NCBI GenBank assembly: GCA_964602275.1
Contig: CAZRQF010000018.1
Location: forward strand, 1-20,541
Reading direction: 5' to 3'
From: RGIG6291 sp964602275
GTDB taxonomy: Bacteria; Bacillota; Clostridia; TANB77; UBA1234
DNA: 20,541 nt
Shown here: piece after piece, positions 1-8,007 of the stretch
Position numbering within the stretch: the stretch's first letter is position 1
Layout: every line of letters begins with the position of its first letter
Made by a program: the position numbers and the translations under genes
Notes under the pieces: model-generated
Databases searched by the model: none
The model's input: the letters and a program-made list of their open reading frames with translations, nothing else
What the model was told of the DNA's origin: nothing

Positions 1-305
1 TCATATTGTTCAATCAAAACAAGGCTTGCCGTAATGTTTTGCTTTAATGTAGGAACATACTCTCCTTTTTTTATAGTAGTATACTTAACTTGTAAAGCAT
101 GAATATTTTTAAGCAACTCAGTTTGCACATCTTGATTTTCTTCTTTTTCTAATTTATCTAACATACTTCTCATACGCAATGTAATATCTTTTAATGGCTC
201 TTTGCTATTACTTATCCATGTATATTCTTCAACATAATATTTTAATTCAGCTTTTTTAGCTTCATACTCTTCTTCACTTTTTAATTTTACTAATCCTTTG
301 TACAT
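1..305 (-). CDS. Unknown protein, truncated at the window edge (N-terminal 101 residues)
   Basis: The reading frame is open from an ATG at 305 to the left edge, so the C-terminus is missing. The product begins MYKGLVKLKSEEEYEAKKAE and is charged and mostly helical in appearance, with many Lys and Glu and no signal peptide, membrane segment or cysteine motif. In-frame ATGs also exist at 320 and 326. I prefer 305 because a GGAG lies about nine bases upstream of it, while the earlier ATGs have no ribosome binding site. A good promoter lies upstream at 354-382 and overlaps the divergent promoter of the FAD dehydrogenase gene. I do not recognise the family. That it is a real gene is supported by promoter, start signal and long open frame; its function is unknown. 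Confidence 0.7.
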   Translation of the reverse strand, partial: MYKGLVKLKSEEEYEAKKAELKYYVEEYTWISNSKEPLKDITLRMRSMLDKLEKEENQDVQTELLKNIHALQVKYTTIKKGEYVPTLKQNITASLVLIEQY

Positions 306-353
306 CAAATCACGCTCCATAAACATTACTTAAAACCATTTTTACATACATTT

Positions 354-382
354 ATTATATATATATATTCTTGCAAATTCAA
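354..382 (-). promoter_or_regulatory. Promoter of the truncated left-edge gene
   Basis: Read on the minus strand, TTGAAT (377-382) and TATAAT (354-359) are separated by 17 bases. The -35 box overlaps the -35 region of the divergent promoter at 371-399, so the two promoters probably compete for polymerase. Confidence 0.6.
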
Positions 383-399
383 GCGTTAATATATATAAT
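371..399 (+). promoter_or_regulatory. Promoter of the FAD-dependent dehydrogenase gene
   Basis: TTGCAA (371-376) and a perfect TATAAT (394-399) are separated by 17 bases. The ribosome binding site GAGGAGGG follows at 408-415, seven bases before the ATG, so the leader is very short. Confidence 0.65.
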
Positions 400-422
400 G
401 TTTTCGTGAGGAGGGATTTTAT

Positions 423-1868
423 ATGGAAAATAATAAATATGATTTAATTATTATTGGTGCAGGTCCTAGCGGTATTTTTATGGCATATGAGTTGATTAAA
501 CTAAAATCTAAGAAAAAAATTCTTATGATTGAGCAAGGTAAAAAAGTTGAAGATAGATTTTGTCCAATTGAGAAGACTGGTAAATGCATAAAATGCAAAC
601 CTTTATGCCATATTACCAATGGTTTTTCAGGTGCTGGTGCATTCTCCGACGGCAAATTAAGCCTATATAATGAAGAAGATACTGAAATTCATGTTGGAGG
701 AAACTTACACGAATATCTTGGCATCGAAAATACAAAAAGGTTAATCGACTATACAGATAGTATTTACTTAGAGTTTGGTGCCGACCCTAAAATTGAAGGA
801 TTAGAATATAAAGAAGAAATCAAAAAAATAAAAGATAAAGCAAAAGAAGTTGATTTAACTTTGTATGATGTTCCAGTTAGACATTTAGGAACTGAAAAAG
901 CTCACGAATTATATGGCAAGCTTGAAAGATATTTACTCGATAATGGTGTTGAAATTATGTTTAATACTGTTGTTGAAGATTTGATTGTACAAAATAATGT
1001 TATAAAAGGCGTTAAAACTAAGCCTTCAAAATATGTAGAAGATTCTGAATATACTGATTTATCTAGCATATATGCAGACACAGTTGTAATAGGTGTTGGC
1101 AGAAAAGGTGCAAAATGGTTATCAGATATGTGTGCTAGACACAGTATTGATAGTAGAGCAGGCATTGTAGACATTGGTGTTAGATATGAACTTCCTGATA
1201 AATTCATGGCTGATGTAAATAAATATATGTACGAAGCAAAATTTATAGGGCGTGTTGGTCCTTACAAAGATAAAGTTAGAACTTTCTGTCAAAATCCTAG
1301 TGGCTTTGTGTCAACTGAAGTTTACGATAAAAACATAACACTTGCAAATGGTCACTCTTATAAAGATAGGAAAAGTACAAACACAAACCTAGCTTTGCTA
1401 TGCTCGCATCGCTTTAACTATCCTTTCAATGAGCCAATAAAATATGGTAGAAATGTTGCAGAAAACTCAAATCAATTAGGAAATGGAAATATCTTAGTTC
1501 AAAGATTAGGAGATATTTTTAGTGGAAAAAGAACATGGGAAAAAGAGTTACAATCAAATAGTGTTGTACCTACTCAAAAATCAGCTGTCGCTGGTGACAT
1601 CACATATGCACTAGGTTATAGAACGATGACTGCAATATTAGAATTTATAAAAGCATTAGATAAAGTTATACCAGGCTTCGCTCATCCTGACAATTTATTA
1701 TACTCACCAGAAATAAAATTTTATAGTAACCAAGTAATAATAGACAATAATTTTGAAACAAGTATAAAAAATTTATATTCAATTGGTGATGGCGGTGGAC
1801 TAACTCGTGGACTTATGATGGCTTCTTGTTCAGGTATACAACTAGCTAGAATTTATAATGAAAAATAA
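423..1868 (+). CDS. FAD-dependent dehydrogenase, COG2509-like
   Basis: This is a 481-residue flavoprotein. An N-terminal dinucleotide-binding fold is seen as YDLIIIGAGPSG (residues 6-17, GxGxxG) with an acidic E37 at the end of the second strand. It is followed by a cysteine cluster, C47, C55, C58 and C62, and the motif GFSGAGAFSDGKL, which I associate with the uncharacterised FAD-dependent dehydrogenase group COG2509. The C-terminus carries a second flavin-binding stretch, YSIGDGGGLTRGLMMASCSG. The protein is presumably cytoplasmic; no signal peptide or membrane segment is seen. The substrate is unknown. The cysteines could bind a metal or an iron-sulfur cluster (inference). The start is well fixed by GAGGAGGG seven bases upstream. 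It stands alone, with its own promoter and a bidirectional terminator behind it. Confidence 0.85.
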   Translation: MENNKYDLIIIGAGPSGIFMAYELIKLKSKKKILMIEQGKKVEDRFCPIEKTGKCIKCKPLCHITNGFSGAGAFSDGKLSLYNEEDTEIHVGGNLHEYLGIENTKRLIDYTDSIYLEFGADPKIEGLEYKEEIKKIKDKAKEVDLTLYDVPVRHLGTEKAHELYGKLERYLLDNGVEIMFNTVVEDLIVQNNVIKGVKTKPSKYVEDSEYTDLSSIYADTVVIGVGRKGAKWLSDMCARHSIDSRAGIVDIGVRYELPDKFMADVNKYMYEAKFIGRVGPYKDKVRTFCQNPSGFVSTEVYDKNITLANGHSYKDRKSTNTNLALLCSHRFNYPFNEPIKYGRNVAENSNQLGNGNILVQRLGDIFSGKRTWEKELQSNSVVPTQKSAVAGDITYALGYRTMTAILEFIKALDKVIPGFAHPDNLLYSPEIKFYSNQVIIDNNFETSIKNLYSIGDGGGLTRGLMMASCSGIQLARIYNEK

Positions 1869-1873
1869 ATATT

Positions 1874-1905
1874 AAAAAAGTTGCTAATCTTATAGCAACT
1901 TTTTT
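1874..1905. terminator. Bidirectional terminator between convergent genes
   Basis: A 13-bp perfect stem (1874-1886 with 1893-1905) around a 6-base loop has A-run and T-run flanks, so it can serve the FAD dehydrogenase gene on the plus strand and the small-protein operon on the minus strand. Confidence 0.85.
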
Positions 1906-1908
1906 ATA

Positions 1909-2358
1909 TTATTTTTTTATAAAGCCAAATACTTTTTTATACCATGGCATTTTTCTTTCGGATAGCATATTAGTTCCTGCTTGCTCTAATGAATTCTTTT
2001 GTCTTTCTTTTGCTTCTTCAAACAAAACATCTGTATTTACATTTCCAAATAGCTCTTGCGAAGTTGTCTGAACTTCTTTTTTTATTTCATCGTTAATGTG
2101 TTCTAGTTCTTCTTCATCACACCAATAATAGCAATAAATCATAGCTAAAATATCTTTTGCTTTCGGCGATATTTTTTGTGTTTGTAAACTAATCGCTGGA
2201 TTTATTTCTGGAACATACTCAGGGTCAGCTATTTCTTTCAAAAATATTCTAAGCCCTACTGGAATTTTATTAACATCTACATCAGAAGTATAACGCAAAA
2301 TTTTATTAACTTCGGCAGCCGCAATTGAATATTCTCTTACACTTGTACTAGACATCAT
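1909..2358 (-). CDS. Small unknown protein with C-terminal WYKKVF motif (paralogue of 8008-8433)
   Basis: This is a 149-residue, probably cytoplasmic protein with no signal peptide. It shares a pattern with the product at 8008-8433. An EV...L segment leads to VNKIPxxLR, then a variable stretch, SLxxQK, a helix ILAMIYCYYWCDEEELEHI, a charged linker, and a C-terminal WYKKVFGFIKK. I recall similar proteins as common hypotheticals in uncultured gut Clostridia, but know no function. The start is a double ATG (2358 and 2355). AAGGAG ten bases upstream of the first supports 2358. It lies 21 bases behind the 2380-2715 gene and is probably co-transcribed with it from the promoter at 2757-2786. Confidence 0.8.
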   Translation of the reverse strand: MMSSTSVREYSIAAAEVNKILRYTSDVDVNKIPVGLRIFLKEIADPEYVPEINPAISLQTQKISPKAKDILAMIYCYYWCDEEELEHINDEIKKEVQTTSQELFGNVNTDVLFEEAKERQKNSLEQAGTNMLSERKMPWYKKVFGFIKK

Positions 2359-2379
2359 ATTATCTTCACTCCTTAAAAT

Positions 2380-2715
2380 TTATATTTCATCTTTATCATT
2401 CGTTTTATCTTGTTTCTTATTTACATCTTTATTTTTATTAATCATTCTTCTAAGCTCAGTTAATTGTTGCTTTGTAGCATTAGCTCTTTTCACAAGCTCC
2501 ATTATCGGCATCCTATCCGCACCAACAACTGCTGCAATATACTCGCCAGATAATTTATCGTTTTCGCTCTTTTCTTTAGTTTGTTCACGCACTTCTTGTA
2601 ACTCACTTTTTGTTACATCAGCAATCTCTTTTAAATCTTTATCGGACATATCACTAAACAAACCTGCAATATTTTGTTTCATAGTATCTTTATCATACCT
2701 TGTATTATCTTGCAT
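2380..2715 (-). CDS. Small unknown charged protein
   Basis: This is a 111-residue protein starting MQDNTRYDKDTMKQNIAGL. Possible in-frame upstream starts exist, but AAAGGAGG seven bases before the ATG at 2715 decides the start. It is highly charged and probably helical. A central IAAVVGADRMPIMELVKRA precedes a possible coiled coil and a Lys/Asp/Asn-rich tail. There are no cysteines, signal peptide or membrane segments. I do not recognise the family. It is the first gene of a two-gene unit with the WYKKVF protein behind it, so the two may act together (inference from co-transcription only). Confidence 0.75.
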   Translation of the reverse strand: MQDNTRYDKDTMKQNIAGLFSDMSDKDLKEIADVTKSELQEVREQTKEKSENDKLSGEYIAAVVGADRMPIMELVKRANATKQQLTELRRMINKNKDVNKKQDKTNDKDEI

Positions 2716-2756
2716 AAGAAAACCTCCTTTTGCTCTATGCAACACATCATACTAAC

Positions 2757-2786
2757 ATTGTACCACACTAAAAAAGTTAAATACAA
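2757..2786 (-). promoter_or_regulatory. Promoter of the two-small-gene operon
   Basis: On the minus strand, TTGTAT (2781-2786), an 18-base spacer, and TACAAT (2757-2762) preceded by TGG as an extended -10. It lies just behind the frame-corrected end of spoIVB, so the small proteins need not depend on spoIVB transcription. Confidence 0.55.
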
Positions 2787-2805
2787 CATATTTAGGAAAT
2801 TTTAT

Positions 2806-4027
2806 TTATGAGTCTATCATTGTGTCTGCATAGATTGCATATCCTTTCGTCGGGTCACTAACAAATACATGCGTCAGCGCTCCGGACTAGTTTTCCATTT
2901 TGTATAATTGGGCTTCCACTCATGCCTTGTACTATTCCGCCTGCTTTTTCTAATAATCTTTCGTCTGTTACTTTTATTATCATGCTTTTATTCTCGTTTG
3001 CACTATCTACATTTTTTCTTTGTATTTCTATTTCGAATTCTTCTATTACACCATTTTCTAGCGTTGATAGCATTGTCGCTTTTCCTATTTTTACTTCATT
3101 TCTTGAAGCTATATATATAGCTTCATGTGTCATAAAATGTTCTTTTTCTGTATCGTCTATTTTTCCGTATATACCATTTTCTTTATTTGCTGTAATTGTG
3201 CCGTACTGCTCGTATGTGTCTAAGGTTCCTACAATTTCGCCCGGACTAGATTTTTTGCTTTGTAATACTGATATTAAATTTACACCATTTATTGTACCAT
3301 AATCCATTTGAATTCGAGTATTTGTATCCGTATCTGAAATGCCGTGTCCAACCGCCACAAATTCTCCAGTAGTAGGATTATAAAATGTTGCTGTTCCAAT
3401 TCCCATCACTCCATCTCTAACCCATAGTCCTATTTTGTAATTATTATCATCTATTGAGCAGACAGGTATTATATTTTTACTTAATAGCTTGCCATCTCTT
3501 TCATAAGATATTTCTACTTCATTACCTCCAGAATTTCTAATACTATTTACTAAGGCTTCCACCGTTTCTATTTTTTCGCTATTAATTTCTAAAATTATAT
3601 CTCCCTTTTTTATTCCCGCTTTTTCGTACGGCTTATATTTTTCGCCATCAATTCCATCTACTTCTGACTCGCCTATTACAAGCACACCTTTACTGTATAT
3701 TTTTAAGCCTATTGCCTTACCGCTCGGTATTACTGCAGTTTGCGGAATTACGCTAACCGTTATATCTTTTATTGGAAATACACCTAACGCTGTTAATTTT
3801 AGTTTTATATCTCCTACAATTTTGCTATTTACAGTTGAAATTTTTTCAATTAAATTTTTTTCTTCATTTTTCGCATTACCGCTTATTTCAAAACCTTTTA
3901 AATAGCTAATTTTATATTCTTCATTTTGAAATAATACAATATTTTTAGGAATAGAAGTTACATTTGTAATATAAATTAGCAAAATGGTTAATAATACTAT
4001 TGTGATACATTTTTTTGTGTTTTTCAT
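2806..4027 (-). CDS. spoIVB: SpoIVB serine peptidase, interrupted by a +1 frameshift near the C-terminus
   Basis: This is the stage IV sporulation peptidase (family S55), which in Bacillus signals pro-sigma-K processing across the forespore membranes. An N-terminal membrane anchor (about residues 7-25) is followed by a PDZ domain (about 95-185) and the peptidase domain. The latter has AVGHG with the presumed catalytic His near 227 and VQGMSGSP with the catalytic Ser near 370. The zero frame ends at a TAG at 2858-2860 (389 residues). At codon 382 (2882-2884) the frame reads CGG. Skipping one C gives GALTHVFVSDPTKGYAIYAD, the normal SpoIVB C-terminus, ending at 2806. The corrected length is 406 residues, close to the family's length. 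AGGAGG supports the ATG at 4027. It lies behind recN, as in Bacillus and Clostridium, but no spo0A follows. Confidence 0.9.
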
Positions 4028-4088
4028 TTTATTTGCCTCCTATCTTTCTTTTTTAAGTTGTCCAAAAAAAGATGATATTATAAGGCAA

Positions 4089-4128
4089 AAAAAAATTACC
4101 TTTAAGAAAAATTAAAGGTAATTTTTTT
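4089..4128 (-). terminator. Strong terminator between recN and spoIVB
   Basis: A perfect 17-bp stem (4089-4105 with 4112-4128) with a 6-base loop ends in a run of T on the minus strand. It should separate spoIVB expression from the sigma/recN operon. No convincing vegetative promoter is seen between it and spoIVB, which fits a sporulation-specific promoter that I could not identify. Confidence 0.85.
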
Positions 4129-4138
4129 AAAAAGCAAA

Positions 4139-5752
4139 TTATGCCATTGCTTTTCTAAGCTCTTTTACATGTTCTATTGCCATTTGTGTTATATCTTTTC
4201 CAGATAATATTCTAGCAACTTCCATTATTGTTTCTTCCTCATTTAAATGCTTTATAGTTGTGCTTGTTTTGTTTTCTTGCACTTCTTTTCTTATGTAAAA
4301 ATTTGCATCTCCACTAGCGGCAATAACCGGTAAATGAGTTACACATATTACTTGATGTGTTTTTCCTATTTTTTTCATTTTTTCTGCCACTGCTTTTCCA
4401 GCTTGTCCGCTAATTCCTGTATCTATCTCGTCAAATATCATTGTTTCGACGCTATCATACTCACAAAGAATTGCTTTTATAGCAAGCATTACTCTTGAAA
4501 TTTCACCACCTGACGCAATCTTTCCTAGTGGTTTTAGTCCTTCGCCAATATTTGTACAAATAAGTAGCTGCACTATGTCTGTGCCATTGTCACGATATTC
4601 TTCCGACTTTTTAAAGTCAAACTGTACATATGCTTTTGCCATTTCTAAATCTTGTAATTGCAAATTTATCTTTTCTTCTAATTCTTTTGCACTTTCTTCA
4701 CGAATATCATGCATTTGCTTTGAAAGTTGTTGCAAGTTGCTTTCAATATTTGCTAATTCTTTTTTCAACTCATTTATCATATCTTCAGAATTATTTAAAA
4801 AATATAATTCATTACTTGCCTCTTCATAATACTTTAAAACATCTTCAACAGTATTTCCGTATTTCCTTTTTAGAGAAAATATTGTATCAAGTCTTTCTTC
4901 AATTTCAGTTTGCTCTTGCTCGTCAAAATCTACATAGGCTAAATATTTAGAAGTTGTACTTGCAACATCTTGAAGTGTATAATAAGACTCATTTATTAAG
5001 TTTAATGTATCGGTGTATTTTTCGTCTATATCTGAAATATTACTAACTTTTCTAGCAACTTCGCTTAGATTTTCAAGCACATTACTATCTAACAAATTGT
5101 ATGCTTCACTTAGTGTGGTTGCTATTTTTTCTGCATTTTGTAATATTTTTCTTTTATGTTCTAGCTCTTCTTCTTCGCCTTGTTTTAGGTTTGCAATTTC
5201 TATTTCATCTACTTGATACTTAAGCAAATCAATTCTTCTTGCACGCTCTTTTTCATCGCCATAATTTTGATTTATTTTTGATTTTGTTTCTTTATATTTT
5301 TCTAACAAAATTTTGTATTCAGTTTTTATATTTTCTATTCGTTCTCCTAAAAAGTTATCTAATAATTCAATATGTGTTTTTTGATTTAATAGCGACTGAT
5401 TTTCGTGTTGTCCATGAATATCTATCAGTTTTTCTCCAACTTCTTTCATCTCTGATATTGTTGACATTTTGCCATTTATTTTGCATATGTTTCTACCACT
5501 TTGATAAATTTCTCTTGCAAGAATTGTAGAGTCATTGTTGCCATCAAAAAAACAAGCTTCAACAAATGCCATATCAGCACCAGTCTTAATCAAGTCTTTT
5601 GATATTCGACCGCCTGTTATGGCATTGATTGAATCTATTATCAAACTCTTTCCGGCACCAGTTTCACCTGTCAATATATTTAACCCGTCATAAAAATTAA
5701 TTGTAATCTCTTCTATTATTCCTATATTTTTTATGTGTAACTGCCCAAGCAT
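4139..5752 (-). CDS. recN: DNA repair protein RecN
   Basis: This SMC-like ATPase acts in double-strand break repair. From the ATG at 5752 the product is 537 residues, slightly shorter than the usual 550-570. The Walker A motif GETGAGKS is at residues 29-36, and RecN-typical IDIHGQHENQSLL follows. A long coiled-coil middle leads to the ABC signature region KIASGGEISRVMLAI, Walker B MIFDEIDTGISG, and CVTHLPVIAASGD near the C-terminus. A GTG at 5761 is in frame, but AAAGGG lies eight bases before the ATG at 5752 and overlaps the GTG, so I use 5752. It is the third gene of the sigma/anti-sigma operon, 12 bases behind the anti-sigma gene, which suggests that it can be induced by that sigma (inference). 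Confidence 0.95.
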   Translation of the reverse strand: MLGQLHIKNIGIIEEITINFYDGLNILTGETGAGKSLIIDSINAITGGRISKDLIKTGADMAFVEACFFDGNNDSTILAREIYQSGRNICKINGKMSTISEMKEVGEKLIDIHGQHENQSLLNQKTHIELLDNFLGERIENIKTEYKILLEKYKETKSKINQNYGDEKERARRIDLLKYQVDEIEIANLKQGEEEELEHKRKILQNAEKIATTLSEAYNLLDSNVLENLSEVARKVSNISDIDEKYTDTLNLINESYYTLQDVASTTSKYLAYVDFDEQEQTEIEERLDTIFSLKRKYGNTVEDVLKYYEEASNELYFLNNSEDMINELKKELANIESNLQQLSKQMHDIREESAKELEEKINLQLQDLEMAKAYVQFDFKKSEEYRDNGTDIVQLLICTNIGEGLKPLGKIASGGEISRVMLAIKAILCEYDSVETMIFDEIDTGISGQAGKAVAEKMKKIGKTHQVICVTHLPVIAASGDANFYIRKEVQENKTSTTIKHLNEEETIMEVARILSGKDITQMAIEHVKELRKAMA

Positions 5753-5764
5753 ACTTTTCACCCT

Positions 5765-6328
5765 TTATTTAATAATTATATACTCTCCGTCTACTTCTAT
5801 AGTTATTTGTCCATCGTAATAAAACAAAACTTCTTCTGCTTTTTGTTTTGTGCATTTAGCCTTTACTGATAAATCATTAACTTCTGCCGTAATACCATTT
5901 GTATTTAAAATATCTGCAATTTCTGCATAAAATTCATTTTTTGAATATTCTGGTACAGCACTTGCCGTCTTATCATTCATAATTTGATCTTGACTTTCTT
6001 TTAACATTGAATACTCTAGGTCTAATACATCATTCGTCATACGAGAGATTTCATCTTTTCCATCTAATGCATATTCTCCTACCGTACTAATGCCAGCTGC
6101 TTCATCTTGCATAGACATAGTTTTTGCCATATCAAACATATCCTTTGTCCCTACAATTGCAACAATCATAACAACTGCTACTGTTGAAAGCATTGGTATA
6201 ACATATTTTAGCTTATTTGATTTTTCTTCTTTTTCAATTTCAGACATAACTTTGCTTTTAAAGTCAACTGGAACATCATAATTTTCTTCTATATCCAGTT
6301 TTCTCAATTCTTCTATTAAATTTTTCAT
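5765..6328 (-). CDS. Putative membrane-anchored anti-sigma factor
   Basis: This is a 187-residue protein with a cytosolic N-terminus containing VPVDFKSKVMSEIEKEE, the kind of short segment seen in anti-sigma factors. A single membrane segment (about residues 41-60) and an extracytoplasmic part follow, ending in a small beta-rich region, QITIEVDGEYIIIK. No HxxxCxxC zinc motif is present, so it is not a classical ZAS-type anti-sigma. The assignment rests mainly on its position directly behind an ECF sigma gene (42 bases) and on its topology; sequence similarity to a named family was not recognised. The ATG at 6328 follows a GGGGG-containing ribosome site. Confidence 0.65.
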   Translation of the reverse strand: MKNLIEELRKLDIEENYDVPVDFKSKVMSEIEKEEKSNKLKYVIPMLSTVAVVMIVAIVGTKDMFDMAKTMSMQDEAAGISTVGEYALDGKDEISRMTNDVLDLEYSMLKESQDQIMNDKTASAVPEYSKNEFYAEIADILNTNGITAEVNDLSVKAKCTKQKAEEVLFYYDGQITIEVDGEYIIIK

Positions 6329-6370
6329 ATGGTATACCCCCTTTCACAAACTCATATTTTTATCATAAAC

Positions 6371-6961
6371 TTACCTATTCGACTCTTCATATTCCAAAAA
6401 AGTTCCCATCTCTTCTAAAATTCTCTTAAGCGAAGCCCTTGCACGGTTTATTTTAGACTTAACTGTACCCAAATTTGTTTTGGTCATTTCTGCAATTTCC
6501 ATATATGTAAACCCTTTTATATCTCTTAATATTATCATTGTTCTTTGGTCAGTTGGCAATTTTTTAATACATTCTGTAAGCTTCCTTTTAAGCTCTTCAT
6601 CTGCAGCAAGGTCGTCTGGGCCTTTGCTTTCATCTTCCAATTGAAGCTCTACTTCTCCATCTTCTGTTTTTAATTTTTCATCTATATATATTATATTCTT
6701 TTTCTTCTTTAGCTCGTCTATACAAACATTTATCGTTATTCTATAAATCCAGGTATATAAAGATGATTCTTCCTTAAAATTTTTCAAATTTTTATATATT
6801 TTTATAAAAACTTCTTGTGCAATATCTTCCACTTCATTTTCATTTTTTACCATGTAATATATTGTGCTAAAAACTTTCTTTTCATACAAACTAATTATTT
6901 CTTCAAAAGCGCTTTTCTCGCCGTTTTTTGCTCTTCTAATTAGCTCTTTTTCTTCAATCAT
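6371..6961 (-). CDS. ECF-type RNA polymerase sigma factor
   Basis: This is a 196-residue sigma-70 family protein of the extracytoplasmic-function class. Region 2 covers about residues 20-85, with the core-binding motif EVEDIAQEVFIKIYKNLKNF and the -10 recognition stretch TWIYRITINVCIDELKKKK. An acidic linker rich in Glu and Asp follows. Region 4 covers about 130-185, with LPTDQRTMIILRDIKGFTYMEIAEMTKTNLGTVKS, split by the helix-turn-helix turn. GGTGGTGA upstream supports the ATG at 6961. Its own promoter looks like the housekeeping type rather than an ECF-type promoter, so it is probably controlled through the downstream anti-sigma instead of autoactivation (inference). It is transcribed with the anti-sigma gene and recN. 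Confidence 0.9.
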   Translation of the reverse strand: MIEEKELIRRAKNGEKSAFEEIISLYEKKVFSTIYYMVKNENEVEDIAQEVFIKIYKNLKNFKEESSLYTWIYRITINVCIDELKKKKNIIYIDEKLKTEDGEVELQLEDESKGPDDLAADEELKRKLTECIKKLPTDQRTMIILRDIKGFTYMEIAEMTKTNLGTVKSKINRARASLKRILEEMGTFLEYEESNR

Positions 6962-6995
6962 CTTATCACCACCTTTTAAACCTCAATATGAATTT

Positions 6996-7023
6996 ATTAT
7001 ATCACATTTTTCTGCCTTATCAA
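6996..7023 (-). promoter_or_regulatory. Promoter of the sigma/anti-sigma/recN operon
   Basis: On the minus strand, TTGATA (7018-7023) and TATAAT (6996-7001) are separated by 16 bases. This is a housekeeping-type promoter, divergent from the one at 7057-7084. Confidence 0.65.
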
Positions 7024-7056
7024 TATTTTTTAGACCATAAACTTTCAAAAAATGAA

Positions 7057-7084
7057 TTGTATATTACTAGATTTGTGATATAAT
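7057..7084 (+). promoter_or_regulatory. Promoter of the DUF4364 gene
   Basis: TTGTAT (7057-7062), a 16-base spacer and a perfect TATAAT (7079-7084), with TGA directly before it as an extended -10. The leader is only about 20 bases long. Confidence 0.7.
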
Positions 7085-7108
7085 TGTTTTAGAAATGTGG
7101 GTGATTTT

Positions 7109-7642
7109 ATGAATGAAGAAGAAATAAAAAAAGAAAAATTAGCCGAGAACAAACTTATTATATTATATTTGTTAAATAATGCTAATTGTACTTTAACCAA
7201 CTTACAAATTCTTAGATTATTATATGATTTTGAAGGATTTAATTACTACTATTTTCAACATTTGCTATCAGACTTAGTAGAAAAAAAATATATTTTTAAT
7301 TACAAACAAGGCGAAGAATGGTTATATGAAATCACAGCTGAAGGTCGTGAAGTTTTGGAACTAACTGGCAATATTCTTCCCGGAATTGTAAAACATAAGC
7401 TAGATATTATAACAAAAGAACAGCTTCAAACTGTTCAAAACGAAGTTGCAATTACTGCTGAATATATTCCTGAAAATGATAATGAATATATCACAAGTTG
7501 TAAAATTTCAGAAGCTCATAAAGTGCTTTTTGAAATTAATGTATATTGTGCCTCACAAGAACAGGCAAAAAAAATAGCCGATAATTGGAAGAATAACGCA
7601 AACGAAATATATCCTAATGTAATAAAAATGTTAACACAATAA
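7109..7642 (+). CDS. DUF4364 family winged-helix protein
   Basis: This is a 177-residue protein of the DUF4364 family, found in Clostridia. The N-terminal half looks like a winged helix: ENKLIILYLLNNANCTLTNL, then a recognition-type helix in FNYYYFQHLLSDLVEKKYI, and the wing around GEEWLYEITAEGREVLEL. The C-terminal half is a smaller mixed domain ending in IYPNVIKMLTQ. It is presumed to be a cytoplasmic transcriptional regulator; its target is unknown, and the neighbouring divergent sigma operon is a reasonable candidate (inference). A GTG at 7097 is in frame, but GTGGGTG upstream and the typical MNEEEIKKEKLAENK beginning favour the ATG at 7109. Confidence 0.85.
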   Translation: MNEEEIKKEKLAENKLIILYLLNNANCTLTNLQILRLLYDFEGFNYYYFQHLLSDLVEKKYIFNYKQGEEWLYEITAEGREVLELTGNILPGIVKHKLDIITKEQLQTVQNEVAITAEYIPENDNEYITSCKISEAHKVLFEINVYCASQEQAKKIADNWKNNANEIYPNVIKMLTQ

Positions 7643-7651
7643 AAATACCCA

Positions 7652-7682
7652 AAACTCTACCAACTTTATATTGGTAGAGTTT
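7652..7682. terminator. Bidirectional terminator between DUF4364 and the LRR operon
   Basis: A perfect 12-bp stem (7652-7663 with 7671-7682) around a 7-base loop has a T-rich tail on the plus side and T-rich sequence on the minus side as well. It lies between convergent genes. Confidence 0.85.
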
Positions 7683-7689
7683 GTTTATT

Positions 7690-7980
7690 TTAACCATATA
7701 ACCTTTTTAAAAAAATTTCTTTATCTTTTGTTTCTATTTTTATAACATCTGTATCATTTAGCAAAAAATTAGCTCTGCCATATTCGCTCTCTATATCTCC
7801 AAAAGTATAAGTGCTATTTTTTTCTTCTAGCAAAGACTTAGCAAACCATATGTAATCACCATTTTGTAGCTTATAATCGACATTTACAAATTCAAGATTT
7901 AAAACAAATTTTTTATTATCTTCGCTTTTTAAATAATACAAATACCCATCAATATTAACTATTTCTAGTCTAACTTTCAT
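7690..7980 (-). CDS. Small unknown protein, probably beta-rich
   Basis: This is a 96-residue protein starting MKVRLEIVNIDGYLYYLKSE. Alternating hydrophobic residues suggest a small beta-barrel, as in KKFVLNLEFVNVDY and GDYIWFAKSLLEE. There are no cysteines, signal peptide or membrane segment, and I do not recognise the family. AAAGGAG before the ATG fixes the start. It is the last gene of the three-gene LRR operon, 27 bases behind the WYQKVF protein, with the terminator immediately after it. Confidence 0.75.
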   Translation of the reverse strand: MKVRLEIVNIDGYLYYLKSEDNKKFVLNLEFVNVDYKLQNGDYIWFAKSLLEEKNSTYTFGDIESEYGRANFLLNDTDVIKIETKDKEIFLKRLYG

Positions 7981-8007
7981 AGAAAAAATCTCCTTTCTTT
8001 GGTATAG

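Noticed and set aside
2858..4027. spoIVB as a natural short variant ending ...SADACIC
   Set aside because: The shifted frame directly after codon 382 encodes the conserved SpoIVB C-terminus in full, so the short end is an artefact of the extra base or of an unshifted ribosome.
4028..4088. TATAAT-like sequence upstream of spoIVB as a vegetative promoter
   Set aside because: No -35 box at proper distance that is not part of the terminator, and no clear sigma-F or sigma-G consensus. Not supported.
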